From the NCBI GenBank assembly GCA_035388025.1, contig DAOOPA010000033.1:1-9817 (forward strand): 9,817 nt of DNA, in the 5' to 3' direction. This document shows positions 1 to 7,690 of the stretch, piece by piece; position 1 is the first letter of the stretch, and each line of letters starts with the position of its first letter. This DNA is from JAAZMX01 sp035388025 (lineage in GTDB: Bacteria; Patescibacteriota; Patescibacteriia; UBA2196; GWA2-42-15). Below the pieces are notes generated by a model that searched no databases, was not told where the DNA came from, and saw nothing but the letters and a program-made list of their open reading frames with translations. The position numbers were made by a program, and so were the translations under genes.

Positions 1-10
1 GCCATATTTT

Positions 11-30
11 CAGCATAAATGTTTATGCTG
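11..30. repeat. Perfect 9-bp hairpin over the HAD stop codon
   Basis: CAGCATAAA (11-19) and TTTATGCTG (22-30) are exact reverse complements with a 2-nt spacer. The element contains the stop codon of the HAD gene (25-23) and shares 27-30 with the 16-bp terminal repeat. It could be a weak transcription end or an mRNA 3'-end stabiliser for the operon, but on the minus strand it is followed by AAAATATGGC, not a T-run, so I do not call it an intrinsic terminator. Confidence 0.6.
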
Positions 31-529
31 TTCTATGCAAGCTCCTAAATTTTTTTATAATGTCTTGCCAATTATTAAATATAATTAAAGGAACTCTCAT
101 TTCTTTTAGGGTTGGCAGAATATGGTCGCTCAACTTTGGTTGTTTCGATTGATAATCATACTTGAAATCGTCGATATAAAGAAAAATTCTATTCAGATAC
201 TTTTTTATAATTAATAATTTATCATAATTTGACCCGACTAAAATTAGCTCGTCTTTTTCTCGCCATAGATTATTTTTTACGAGCCATTCCATCGTAGTCT
301 GCTTTAACTGAATATCACGAGAACTTAAATAAATAATTTTATAATACTTGCGTATTTTTTGTGTTGACTCAACGGCGCCGCCAATTATTTTATCCTTAAT
401 AACTCTTTCTGGCAGATTAAATTTTTCATAGTTAATTTTATTTATATTATTGGTAGAATCATAAATTCTTTGCCGGTTATCAGCAACTACCATGTCAATA
501 TCAATTATGACAATGTCTTGCCTAGGCAT
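23..529 (-). CDS. HAD-superfamily hydrolase, polynucleotide-kinase-phosphatase-like
   Basis: A 168-residue cytosolic protein without signal peptide or membrane segments. The N-terminal beta strand leads into IIDIDMVVADNRQR (residues 8-21), which matches HAD motif I: Asp10 would be the nucleophile and Asp12 the acid/base. YLSSRD (67-72) fits motif II (Ser), a Lys in 104-110 could be motif III, and YIDDFKYD (118-125) supplies the acidic pair of motif IV. The closest style I recognise is the small phosphatase domain of polynucleotide kinase 3'-phosphatases (DIDGTLAD...R), but here Gly-Thr-Leu after the second Asp is replaced by Met-Val-Val. Substrate is unknown; in this setting a phosphorylated sugar or polyol precursor is as plausible as a nucleic acid end. 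It is the last operon gene, starting 3 bp after the CapK-like stop, so probably co-translated with it. The start ATG is the first in frame after that stop. The stop codon lies inside a small palindrome. Confidence 0.75.
   Translation of the reverse strand: MPRQDIVIIDIDMVVADNRQRIYDSTNNINKINYEKFNLPERVIKDKIIGGAVESTQKIRKYYKIIYLSSRDIQLKQTTMEWLVKNNLWREKDELILVGSNYDKLLIIKKYLNRIFLYIDDFKYDYQSKQPKLSDHILPTLKEMRVPLIIFNNWQDIIKKFRSLHRTA
27..42 (-). repeat. Left copy of a 16-bp terminal inverted sequence
   Basis: Read on the minus strand this is GCTTGCATAGAACAGC, identical to plus-strand 9769-9784. It forms the last codons of the HAD gene (Leu-His-Arg-Thr-Ala region) and abuts its stop. The match ends at both borders: neither flanking base is shared. 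No further copy was found in the window by eye. Confidence 0.85.
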
Positions 530-532
530 ATT

Positions 533-1930
533 CTAATTGTTGAAAATATTAGTCATCTTTGATTCGCCCCGGTGCCTCTTGCCTCTGAAGTGTTTGATAT
601 TGTCAACCAAAATTATTTCTAGCTCTTTACTTTTTGTAAATTTTTCAACTTTTTCTTTGAATAAACTCATATTTTGCATACCCGACACCAAGATGGTTAG
701 TTTGCCTGTGTCGGTCTGGACAAATTTTATCCTATCACATATTTTATTATACCACATGCTAAATTCAAAATTAGCCAAGTGTAACTCTGTGTAAAGAGAA
801 TTATTGATTTTAATAATATTTTTTAATCTCCCCAATGGCCGCTTAAATACTGCTAGCGTCCTAGAGCAAGGGCAAGATTGCCTCGATGCCTCTAGTACAT
901 CTCCGACCCTATAGCGTATCAACGGCGTGGATCTATTACTAAAATCCGTTACGACGGCTTCTCCCGGGCCTTCTTCGACAGGTCTTCCATTTCTTAAAAT
1001 TTCCAGATATATATTTTCACTCTGAATATGATATAAATCCTGTTCCTCGCATTGATGGCCGATACCGCTAAACTCCGAAGAAGCATACTTGTCATAAATA
1101 GTGCTTTTAAATACTTGGGACACTAGTTTGCGGGCCAAAGACGGAATGACTTGTGTACTAGGAAGAATTCCTCTTACCTCGAGGTCGATATTATTTCTAT
1201 AGGCGTATCTGGCAATGGCCTCTATTGCTTCCCAGTATCCGGTAATAAGATATGGTTGCAACCTTTTGATTTCTTCGCAAAAAAAACGTAATTCTTCATC
1301 GTCTAAATTTTCAAATTCATAAAAGTGGCGGTTAGACAAGAAAGCGTCAAGGACCTCAACCTCCGGTTTTTTAATAGTGCTGGATTGGGCATACCAAAAA
1401 CGCATCTCTTTATCACCCCATTGCCAGCCAGACCATTCAAACAATCTCATCCAGGCGCCCCATCTCCTATCTAACTGTTCTGCATCACAAAGAAAACTCA
1501 TTCTTGCGCCAGTACTTCCGCTAGTGCGCACCAAGAGACTATTCGAATCCAATTTGTCACCATCGCCATTGAATGACAATAATCCTGTATCCATTGATAG
1601 TTCCGTTCTGTCGACTAGGGGTAGTTTGATAATATCTTTTATACTTTTAATTTCCTTAATATTTATGCCATTTTGGTCATATATATTTTTATAAATAGGG
1701 TTGTTGTGGTAGGCGTACTGAAAAATATTCAAAAACTTTTCGTTTGTATAAGCTTGCCATTTAGCATCGGGCCAAAATTGAGATAGCCTATATTCTTGCC
1801 AGTAATCTATACTCTTTTCGCTCATAGTATAGTGGTGCAGATTGAATATTTGCCTGTACCATTTCAAAGGAAAAGGTATCCCGCTAATATCACACCACGT
1901 ATATGGAAGAAATTTTTTGCGCATAATCAT
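533..1930 (-). CDS. CapK/PaaK-like adenylate-forming enzyme (phenylacetate-CoA ligase family)
   Basis: A 465-residue soluble enzyme of the ANL (acyl-adenylate-forming) superfamily. Visible motifs are the phosphate-binding loop RTSGSTGARM (135-144), the YASSEF segment (282-287) whose Glu and aromatic residue contact the adenylate, VVTDF...PLIRYRVGDV (326-345) with the ribose-binding Asp344, and GRLKN (367-371) before the mobile C-terminal domain. A Cys-Pro-Cys pair (353-355) lies in the loop where PaaK relatives often carry cysteines. The tail is basic (FRGKRHR, 448-454) and may hold the C-terminal lysine motif. Family members would activate a carboxylate with ATP and pass it to CoA or another acceptor. 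Relatives (CapK) recur in capsule and O-antigen loci, where their substrate is mostly unproven. No carrier-protein gene is visible nearby. It lies 4 bp after the glycosyltransferase gene and 3 bp before the HAD gene. An alternative start two codons later (ATG) is equally possible; neither has a Shine-Dalgarno sequence. Confidence 0.85.
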   Translation of the reverse strand: MIMRKKFLPYTWCDISGIPFPLKWYRQIFNLHHYTMSEKSIDYWQEYRLSQFWPDAKWQAYTNEKFLNIFQYAYHNNPIYKNIYDQNGINIKEIKSIKDIIKLPLVDRTELSMDTGLLSFNGDGDKLDSNSLLVRTSGSTGARMSFLCDAEQLDRRWGAWMRLFEWSGWQWGDKEMRFWYAQSSTIKKPEVEVLDAFLSNRHFYEFENLDDEELRFFCEEIKRLQPYLITGYWEAIEAIARYAYRNNIDLEVRGILPSTQVIPSLARKLVSQVFKSTIYDKYASSEFSGIGHQCEEQDLYHIQSENIYLEILRNGRPVEEGPGEAVVTDFSNRSTPLIRYRVGDVLEASRQSCPCSRTLAVFKRPLGRLKNIIKINNSLYTELHLANFEFSMWYNKICDRIKFVQTDTGKLTILVSGMQNMSLFKEKVEKFTKSKELEIILVDNIKHFRGKRHRGESKMTNIFNN

Positions 1931-1934
1931 AATA

Positions 1935-3935
1935 TTATAATATATTCGCTAGGTTATTTTTAAATAGGTTCCAGGTGTGATTTGCTAAGATATATTCTCT
2001 AGCTCCTATGCTCAGTTCTTCCATCTCCGTCTTATTTTTCAATAGCCTAGCCACCTCTTGCGCAACTCTTCCGGCCTGGAAATTCTCAGCCTTTATTATT
2101 ATTCCATCAATTTTATTCATTATTGGTATTCCTGATTCTTCCGTAATAATCGGTATGCAGCCACAGGCCATTGCTTCCAAAACACAGCCCACTTGGCCCT
2201 CCTCGATGGAAAAATTAATAATTATTTGGTGAGATTGTAGTATGGTTTTATAAATTATATCAGTTGAATCAACCCATCCCCAGCATTGGACATTATTGTA
2301 TTCAGATATAAATTTATCAATTTCTTTCTTGAAAGCTAACGTCCCGCCCATTATGGTTAACTCTATCTCCTGCCGACCATCCTTGTTCAGCTCTTTCCAG
2401 AACTCTATTATCCTGAAAAGCCCTTTCCTTATGCCGAGATCGCTTCCCACAAAACAAAATTTTATCTTATCTTTAGCATAGAACTCTCTTCTTGGGGTGA
2501 GCTGCTCGGTATTTACGCCGCTATTTATCAACTTTATTTTTGATTCTTGAACGCCATATTTTATGTATGAATTTTTAACAAATTGATTACCTATTAATAT
2601 TAATCTATCCGCACGCTTTAAGCATCTTAAAAATATACTAGGCGGAACATATTCACCGAGCGGTATATTTTTCTTTATCCGTTCGCTCTCGTTCAGTAGC
2701 GCCCGAAGCCTATATAGCGGATGTGAGTTCACTAGAAATAAATTTTTTTTTGCCCTTGGATTATTCTTGGCATATTTATAAAAATTTTTACTTTCCGTGC
2801 CGATTATTAAATCAAATTTTCCTATATCATTTTTATACTCACCCTGGTCAACATAAACAACCTCTTTATTTTTTTCTTTCAAACCCTGATAAATATTTCT
2901 GGCTAAATTAGCCGCCGAGCTAGCAGCTAATTTTTTATCCAGCCTGTCATTCTCTGGATCAAAGTGTTTCCTTGAATAAATTAATAAAATTCTTTTAGCT
3001 GAATCAAGATAATGCCCATCGCCATTTTGTGCCGCAGAGCGATTAAAAAATATTTTAATTTTATTATTAAAATGATAAGCCCAGGTCATTCTCCATCTTT
3101 TATTCAAAACAAACCTGGACCAGGACTTTCTTAATAATCTACGGATTCTTTTAGCTGCTTTTATCACAAAAATTCTGGGTGTCAGTTTAACTTTTGTAGC
3201 CGCTCGTTTTTCTTTGTATTGTTTAAGCAACTCAACTTCCTTATATTTTTTTAGTAAGTACTCATACTCATCGCTCCGCAAGTTTTCGCTGGCTGTCTGG
3301 TCAGACATTGAATTATTAGTCACTCGCTTAATTATATTTATCTCACTGGCTATTCTAGGCGCGCCGAATTTCCGATAACATCTTTTATAATAATCGCAGT
3401 CCATCAGCCAGCCCAGCTTCTCGTCAAATAAAAGCGGCTGGTCATTTTTAATTGTCAAAACAGACAGTGAACCAATGGTGTTTTCACCCAAGTGTATCTT
3501 GTGATTATATTTTGGGATAAATTGCTGGTAGCAATTTATCCCATCTATGGAGTACTTACCTGCCATGATCAGCCACCGATCATTTGCCAAATCAAAATTA
3601 TTGATTATTTGATTGAGCGACTCCGGGCTATAAAGAGAATCATCCTGGAATAGAATTTTAAGCAAACGACCCCGGGCTTTTTTTATTGCGTTATTAATAT
3701 TAGCCGATAAATTGCCGTACTGGTTTTTGTTTTTATGATAATGGATATCCAATCGGCCACTATATTGCTGGCACAATTTTTCTATCGCATCATTTTGTGA
3801 GTGGTCAGAAAGTACAATCTCAAAGTCTTTAAACGTTTGTTTTACCAAAACATCCAAACTCTGTCGTAAAAATTCCACACCCCCTCCACCCATTTCGTAT
3901 GTGGGAATGCAAACTGATATTACTGGTTTATCCAT
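1935..3935 (-). CDS. Bifunctional glycosyltransferase, GT2-like domain fused to GT4-like domain
   Basis: A 666-residue protein, about twice the usual glycosyltransferase length because two catalytic folds are joined. Residues 1 to about 220 are GT-A/GT2-like: ISVCIPTYEMGGGG (6-19) opens the nucleotide-binding fold, FQDDS (96-100) is the metal-binding DxD equivalent, and WLMDCDYY (176-183) sits where the catalytic base is expected. Residues about 310-666 are GT-B/GT4-like: FCFVGSDLGIRKG (493-505) starts the C-terminal Rossmann half, and EEGQVGCVLEAMACG (578-592) carries the EX7E motif (Glu579, Glu587) used for donor binding. The two are joined by a strongly basic segment (241-300). The protein probably acts at the inner membrane face, adding one or two sugars to the lipid-linked acceptor made by the first gene of the operon. 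Donor sugars cannot be read from the sequence. It starts 33 bp after the ABC gene. Its coding sequence contains a perfect 14-bp inverted repeat at 3513-3543. Confidence 0.85.
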   Translation of the reverse strand: MDKPVISVCIPTYEMGGGGVEFLRQSLDVLVKQTFKDFEIVLSDHSQNDAIEKLCQQYSGRLDIHYHKNKNQYGNLSANINNAIKKARGRLLKILFQDDSLYSPESLNQIINNFDLANDRWLIMAGKYSIDGINCYQQFIPKYNHKIHLGENTIGSLSVLTIKNDQPLLFDEKLGWLMDCDYYKRCYRKFGAPRIASEINIIKRVTNNSMSDQTASENLRSDEYEYLLKKYKEVELLKQYKEKRAATKVKLTPRIFVIKAAKRIRRLLRKSWSRFVLNKRWRMTWAYHFNNKIKIFFNRSAAQNGDGHYLDSAKRILLIYSRKHFDPENDRLDKKLAASSAANLARNIYQGLKEKNKEVVYVDQGEYKNDIGKFDLIIGTESKNFYKYAKNNPRAKKNLFLVNSHPLYRLRALLNESERIKKNIPLGEYVPPSIFLRCLKRADRLILIGNQFVKNSYIKYGVQESKIKLINSGVNTEQLTPRREFYAKDKIKFCFVGSDLGIRKGLFRIIEFWKELNKDGRQEIELTIMGGTLAFKKEIDKFISEYNNVQCWGWVDSTDIIYKTILQSHQIIINFSIEEGQVGCVLEAMACGCIPIITEESGIPIMNKIDGIIIKAENFQAGRVAQEVARLLKNKTEMEELSIGAREYILANHTWNLFKNNLANIL
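3513..3543. repeat. Perfect 14-bp inverted repeat inside the glycosyltransferase gene
   Basis: TGGGATAAATTGCT (3513-3526), a 3-nt spacer GGT, then AGCAATTTATCCCA (3530-3543). Every base pairs. In the glycosyltransferase it encodes the stretch INCYQQFIP (about residues 133-141), in frame, in the middle of the GT2-like domain. The mRNA would form a stable stem-loop there. Confidence 0.9.
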
Positions 3936-3968
3936 AGCATTTTTTGATTATAATTTTTTAAGCGGTTG

Positions 3969-5753
3969 CTAGCTGTGATAGACCTTGCTGAAGTAACTGT
4001 CTTTTCTTTCAATCAACTCCTTGGGCGCGCCCTCCTCCACAATTTCCCCTTCCTGAATAACCAGAAGATTATCGGCGTTAAGCACAGTAGTCGGCCGGTG
4101 GGCGATGATTATTACCGTAATCTGATCGTGCAATGCTTGGATTGATTTTTGAATCAATGCCTCTGATTCATTATCCAAGGCGCTTGTCGCTTCATCTAAG
4201 ATTAAAATTTTTGGTTTACGAGCCAGTGCCCTAGCCAAAATAATTCTTTGTCTTTGACCGCCCGACAATTCCATCCCCCTTTCGCCAACCATCGTTTCCC
4301 ATTTATTTTCCAGTGTTTCTACAAAATCAAAAATATTCGCCATTTTGGCCGCTTCCCTGATTTGTTGCTCGGTGATCTGCTCCTCGTAAAAACTGATATT
4401 ATTTTTAATGCTGTCATTGGCCAGGAAAATATCTTGTGCTACATAGCCGATATTTTTCCTCCACATTTCCGGTCCAGCTTCATTTATATTCACACCGCCA
4501 ATCGTTATTTCTCCGCTATCCGGTTTTATTAATCCCAAAAGCAGATCCACTAGGGTAGTTTTACCCGAGCCTGATGGCCCGACAATCCCGACCGTTTGAC
4601 CAAAAGGGATTGACATATTGATTGCCGTTAGTGCTTTCCTCTCCTTATTGTAGGCGAAAGAAAGATTCTTTATTTCTATTCTGCTCTGCCAGTCGATTTT
4701 TTTATGCTCACCAAGGTCTTCGATATTTTTTTCCGCCGCTTCTTGGTAGCTTAAAGCCACCCTCAAGAATGGATATAGGGCGGCAATGCTTTGTAGCTGT
4801 GATTGACCGGATTGGATGTAAGTAAAAATTTTGTTTATTGCATAGACGATCACGGCAAAAGACGCAAAGTTAAAAGCCGCGGTTTTGTAAGAAAAAGCAA
4901 AAATAGATAATATTAAAAGCAATCCAATTGGTTGAATCGCCGCGTAGGCGATATTGGCCAAAAATGATTGACGAATTTCTAAATCTTGCAGTTTTTGAAA
5001 ATATTTTTGGCCACTTTCGGCGACGACATCTTCAAGCGCCATAGCCTTAATTGTCTTAATGCCGAGCATGCTTTCATTGATCTGATGGGCCACCCCCTTC
5101 ATCGCGTTGCTACTTTCATAAGATAATTTCTTTGTTTTGTATGCCAAAGGCTTGAAAATGAGAAAAACTATTCCACCAATCGCTAGGGCTAGGAGGGTTA
5201 TTTCCAGCGAAATATTGATAGCGATAATGATATAAACGATCATGTTGGTCAACAAAATCGTCAGCGAGCTCATATAAGATAAAAGAGACGCCCCGGCATT
5301 AATGTCGTTGATTAATACTTTCTCCAAATATCCCATTTTTTGTTTGTTCAAATATTGCCAATTAGCTTTGAGGGTCAACCTAAATATTTTCTCTCTGGTC
5401 TTGCGGGCGTAAATCACTCTGATTTTATCGGCGGTATAATGTGACAAAAACCAGGCCACGGCTTTCAGAGTAAACAACACCGCGATAAAAATCAATAAAT
5501 ATTTCAGACTATAAGTAATGTGTAAAAAATTAAAAATTTTGGCGATCAACTGGGAAACAAAATCTGTTGGCTGATTACTACCAGCCATGATAAAAGAGAA
5601 GAGGGGAATCACCGCGTTAATACCCAAGCCCTCTAAAATTCCGCCGACAAAACCCAACACGATTAAGATTATAATCTGCCATTTATAATCACCGAAAGCT
5701 TTTTTCGTCAAACGAAGACCGGTTGTTATTCTGTTTTCTTTAAAATTAAACAT
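3969..5753 (-). CDS. ABC exporter, lipid-linked oligosaccharide flippase-like (MsbA/PglK type)
   Basis: A complete 594-residue half-transporter with a membrane domain followed by its own ATPase; two copies would form the working dimer. Hydrophobic segments lie near residues 25-45, 83-103, 163-183, 185-201, 268-288 and 293-311, as expected for six helices. The segment ILEGLGINAVIPLF (39-52) in the first helix region is typical of PglK-like flippases. The ATPase shows Walker A GPSGSGKTT (392-400), Q-loop Gln440, signature LSGGQ (496-500), Walker B ILILDE (516-521) with catalytic Glu521, D-loop SALD (524-527) and switch His552, so it should be active. Family members export lipids, peptides or drugs; the surrounding phosphoglycosyltransferase and glycosyltransferase genes make flipping of an undecaprenyl-linked oligosaccharide the likeliest role. 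The ATG lies 28 bp inside the end of the nucleotidyltransferase gene, suggesting translational coupling. The next internal Met is at residue 56, within the membrane domain, so this start is favoured. Confidence 0.93.
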   Translation of the reverse strand: MFNFKENRITTGLRLTKKAFGDYKWQIIILIVLGFVGGILEGLGINAVIPLFSFIMAGSNQPTDFVSQLIAKIFNFLHITYSLKYLLIFIAVLFTLKAVAWFLSHYTADKIRVIYARKTREKIFRLTLKANWQYLNKQKMGYLEKVLINDINAGASLLSYMSSLTILLTNMIVYIIIAINISLEITLLALAIGGIVFLIFKPLAYKTKKLSYESSNAMKGVAHQINESMLGIKTIKAMALEDVVAESGQKYFQKLQDLEIRQSFLANIAYAAIQPIGLLLILSIFAFSYKTAAFNFASFAVIVYAINKIFTYIQSGQSQLQSIAALYPFLRVALSYQEAAEKNIEDLGEHKKIDWQSRIEIKNLSFAYNKERKALTAINMSIPFGQTVGIVGPSGSGKTTLVDLLLGLIKPDSGEITIGGVNINEAGPEMWRKNIGYVAQDIFLANDSIKNNISFYEEQITEQQIREAAKMANIFDFVETLENKWETMVGERGMELSGGQRQRIILARALARKPKILILDEATSALDNESEALIQKSIQALHDQITVIIIAHRPTTVLNADNLLVIQEGEIVEEGAPKELIERKDSYFSKVYHS

Positions 5754-6160
5754 AATTTTTTAAAAATACCAGTCGTTGACCTGGTTGGTAATTTTTTGTA
5801 AGGTGTTCTTTTCAAGACTATATATTTTATACCCAAATTCTTTATATATTTTCTTTTCTCCTCACGGTCGCCATCTTTGTTTACTACAAAAATATCCGGC
5901 TTTATTTTTTCTATTTCTTTTTTAAAATCCAACTGGCCACTGCCGCGCGCCACAAACGCCCGGTGCACATATTTTATCGCCGCTACCATGAACAATCTTT
6001 CTTTTTCTGAGTAGATAGATGCTTTGCCCTTTAGCTCCTGAACAGTTTTATCCGAACCGATGGAAACATACAGCTTGCCATACTCCGCCGCCTTTTTAAA
6101 AAATTGGATATGCCCGCTATGCAATAAATCATAACAGCCGCTCACAAAAACTTTTTTCAT
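5726..6160 (-). CDS. Cytidylyltransferase-like nucleotidyltransferase (HxGH superfamily)
   Basis: A 144-residue single-domain enzyme. VFVSGCYDLLHSGHIQFF (4-21) contains the HxGH signature (His14 to His17) that binds the nucleotide phosphates, and TRSTTGI (126-132) is the C-terminal counterpart of the ISSTxI/RTSTT motif. Length and architecture match glycerol-3-phosphate cytidylyltransferase (TagD) and the adenylyltransferase half of HldE. Such enzymes join NTP with a sugar- or polyol-phosphate to give an NDP-activated donor plus pyrophosphate. The middle segment DIFVVNKDGDREEKR (89-103) is unlike the TagD sequence I know, so the substrate should not be assumed to be glycerol phosphate. Cytosolic: no membrane segment is visible. 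It lies 80 bp after the sugar transferase gene, and the ABC gene begins inside its 3' end. It is the only precursor-activating enzyme in the window, which suggests an unusual building block or substituent made specifically for this glycan. Confidence 0.82.
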   Translation of the reverse strand: MKKVFVSGCYDLLHSGHIQFFKKAAEYGKLYVSIGSDKTVQELKGKASIYSEKERLFMVAAIKYVHRAFVARGSGQLDFKKEIEKIKPDIFVVNKDGDREEKRKYIKNLGIKYIVLKRTPYKKLPTRSTTGIFKKLCLILKKTE

Positions 6161-6240
6161 AATGGGTCTATTTATTTTTTTAATTTTTCATCATTATTCA
6201 TAATCTAATTCTTTATCCATCCTTTTAATGTTTAAATGCT

Positions 6241-7623
6241 CTATTGTCCTCCACCGCTCAATACTGTCTTAATAGTTTTCAAAACTATAGATAAATCCAA
6301 AGCCAATGATCTGTTTTTGATATAATACAAATCATACTGCAATTTTTCTAGGGCGTCCGCCTCTGACGCGCCATAAGGAAAATTAATTTGTGCCCAGCCA
6401 GTCAGCCCCGGTTTCACCAATAACCGTGTTTCGTAAAAGGGGATTGATTCTTTCAACTTTTCAATAAATTCCGGCCGCTCCGGTCGGGGCCCGATAAAAC
6501 TCATTTCGCCTCGGAACACATTAATTAATTGGGGAATCTCATCAATTCTTGATTTGCGCAAAAAGTGTCCGAACCGCGTTACGCGCGGATCGTTTTTTTG
6601 CGCCCATTGCGGACCATTTTTTTCCGCGTCAACGACCATGGTTCTAAATTTAACCGCCATAAATTTTTTACCGCTTCGGCCGGTTCTTTGTTGCATAAAA
6701 AATCCCGAGCCATGGCTGTCCAGTTTTATTATTGCGTAAATCAAAGGCAGGAAGGGGATAGAGACGGCGAGTAGTGCGAAAGAAAGAAAAATATCCACCA
6801 CTCTTTTTTCCGCTTCGTAAATTTTTTTATTAGCTTCCTTTATATTTTCCAAAAACCACAATTGGCCGATCGCGTTAACCGGTATTTTCCCGGTGAACTC
6901 TTCGGCAAACTTAGGCAAGTCCCAGATGGTTATTTTTTGCCCAAGTGACTGATAAAGTTGGTTTATTAGTCCCTGATATTCATTTAAATTATTGGCGATA
7001 ATAGCTACCCTGATCTTATTTTTGCTTATCAAGAGAGACAAATCGCTATTTTCTTCAACTATTTCCAAAAAGGGATCAATTTTATTGGGCGGCAAACTCT
7101 GTCGGCTCAATTTCAAAATACTTGTAACTTTTATGCCCATCTGCGGCCGACTATTTATTTCTTGGGCTAATCCCAATGATTCCGGGGTTAATCCAATAAT
7201 TAAAGCTCGTTCTGAAAAACGTCTATGGCTGATGACTGCGTTGAATAATCTTCGCCAGACTGAAACCAGTAGACCAAAAATAAAAATATCCAGAACCAAA
7301 ATTGTTTTAGGGGAAATGCCGGTTGTTGCCACGTAGAAAAATATAAAACCTACAATAGCGCACCAGACTAGGCTTTTGCCAAGCGTCCCGTAGAATTTCA
7401 TTCCATTTTTTGCTGTTTCTAGATCATAAAGTCTGTTAATAAAAAATATAGCCAACCAAAAAACAAAAACTGCAGTAAAGGGTATTCGGTGTGCCATCCA
7501 AAGTTCGGCATCAACAAATCTCCCGAAACGGATGGCCAATGTCAACCATAACGAAAAATAAAGGATTAGAATATCCCCAACAAGTAAAACCAACCGCTTG
7601 ATTTTCGAAGCGAGACTGAGCAT
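6241..7623 (-). CDS. Polyprenyl-phosphate sugar-1-phosphate transferase (WbaP/WcaJ-like, large PHPT family)
   Basis: This enzyme starts the pathway by moving a sugar-1-phosphate from a UDP-sugar to undecaprenyl phosphate at the inner face of the membrane. From the ATG at 7623 it has 460 residues: four N-terminal membrane helices (about 11-33, 48-66, 82-100, 107-123), a Rossmann-like CoA-binding-type middle domain with a degenerate glycine loop (GLTPESLGLA, 144-153), then the catalytic domain from about 271 with a Pro-broken re-entrant helix (277-300). Catalytic-domain motifs are KFRTM (325-329), the Asp361-Glu362 dyad in SRIDEIPQL, GPRPERPEF (378-386), PGLTGWAQ (405-412) and YDLYYIKN (430-437). 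All key residues are present. An in-frame TTG at 7677 would add 18 residues, but it is the TTG of the -35 box and lies upstream of the predicted transcript start, so ATG 7623 is chosen. The sugar cannot be named. It is the first gene of the operon. Confidence 0.93.
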   Translation of the reverse strand: MLSLASKIKRLVLLVGDILILYFSLWLTLAIRFGRFVDAELWMAHRIPFTAVFVFWLAIFFINRLYDLETAKNGMKFYGTLGKSLVWCAIVGFIFFYVATTGISPKTILVLDIFIFGLLVSVWRRLFNAVISHRRFSERALIIGLTPESLGLAQEINSRPQMGIKVTSILKLSRQSLPPNKIDPFLEIVEENSDLSLLISKNKIRVAIIANNLNEYQGLINQLYQSLGQKITIWDLPKFAEEFTGKIPVNAIGQLWFLENIKEANKKIYEAEKRVVDIFLSFALLAVSIPFLPLIYAIIKLDSHGSGFFMQQRTGRSGKKFMAVKFRTMVVDAEKNGPQWAQKNDPRVTRFGHFLRKSRIDEIPQLINVFRGEMSFIGPRPERPEFIEKLKESIPFYETRLLVKPGLTGWAQINFPYGASEADALEKLQYDLYYIKNRSLALDLSIVLKTIKTVLSGGGQ

Positions 7624-7648
7624 TTTATGCGTAGTTAGATTTGTTTTT

Positions 7649-7677
7649 ATTATAGTAAAATTCGCTCTTTTTTTCAA
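7649..7677 (-). promoter_or_regulatory. Sigma70-type promoter of the six-gene glycan operon
   Basis: On the minus strand, TTGAAA (7677-7672) is followed by exactly 17 bp and then a perfect TATAAT (7654-7649). Transcription would start at about 7642 (an A), giving a leader of about 19 nt before the ATG at 7623. The leader has no Shine-Dalgarno sequence. The match is 11 of 12 consensus bases with ideal spacing. No operator palindrome is obvious around it. Confidence 0.8.
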
Positions 7678-7690
7678 GGCCAGGATTTTC

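Noticed and set aside
537..794. Plus-strand open frame antisense to the CapK-like gene (similar frames at 1377-1694, 4248-4532, 6992-7336)
   Set aside because: Low-complexity translations without recognisable domains, lying opposite well-supported genes; shadows.
1808..1833. 7-bp inverted repeat CTATACT / AGTATAG with a 12-nt loop in the CapK-like gene
   Set aside because: Stem is short with a long loop, within chance expectation for this window.
1934..1939. Perfect TATAAT on the minus strand just before the CapK-like gene
   Set aside because: No -35-like hexamer at 16-18 bp upstream, and a start 7 bases on would fall inside the first codons; such hexamers are common in DNA this AT-rich.
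3052..3073. 8-bp AT-only inverted repeat (ATTTTAAT / ATTAAAAT) in the glycosyltransferase gene
   Set aside because: Composed solely of A and T in an AT-rich stretch; expected by chance, unlike the 14-bp mixed-base stem at 3513-3543.
6194..6220. Mini-ORF of 8 codons (MDKELDYE) in the 80-bp gap before the nucleotidyltransferase, minus strand
   Set aside because: Too short to judge; the AAAAGG before it abuts the ATG, so it is not a proper ribosome-binding site. The gap holds nothing else recognisable.
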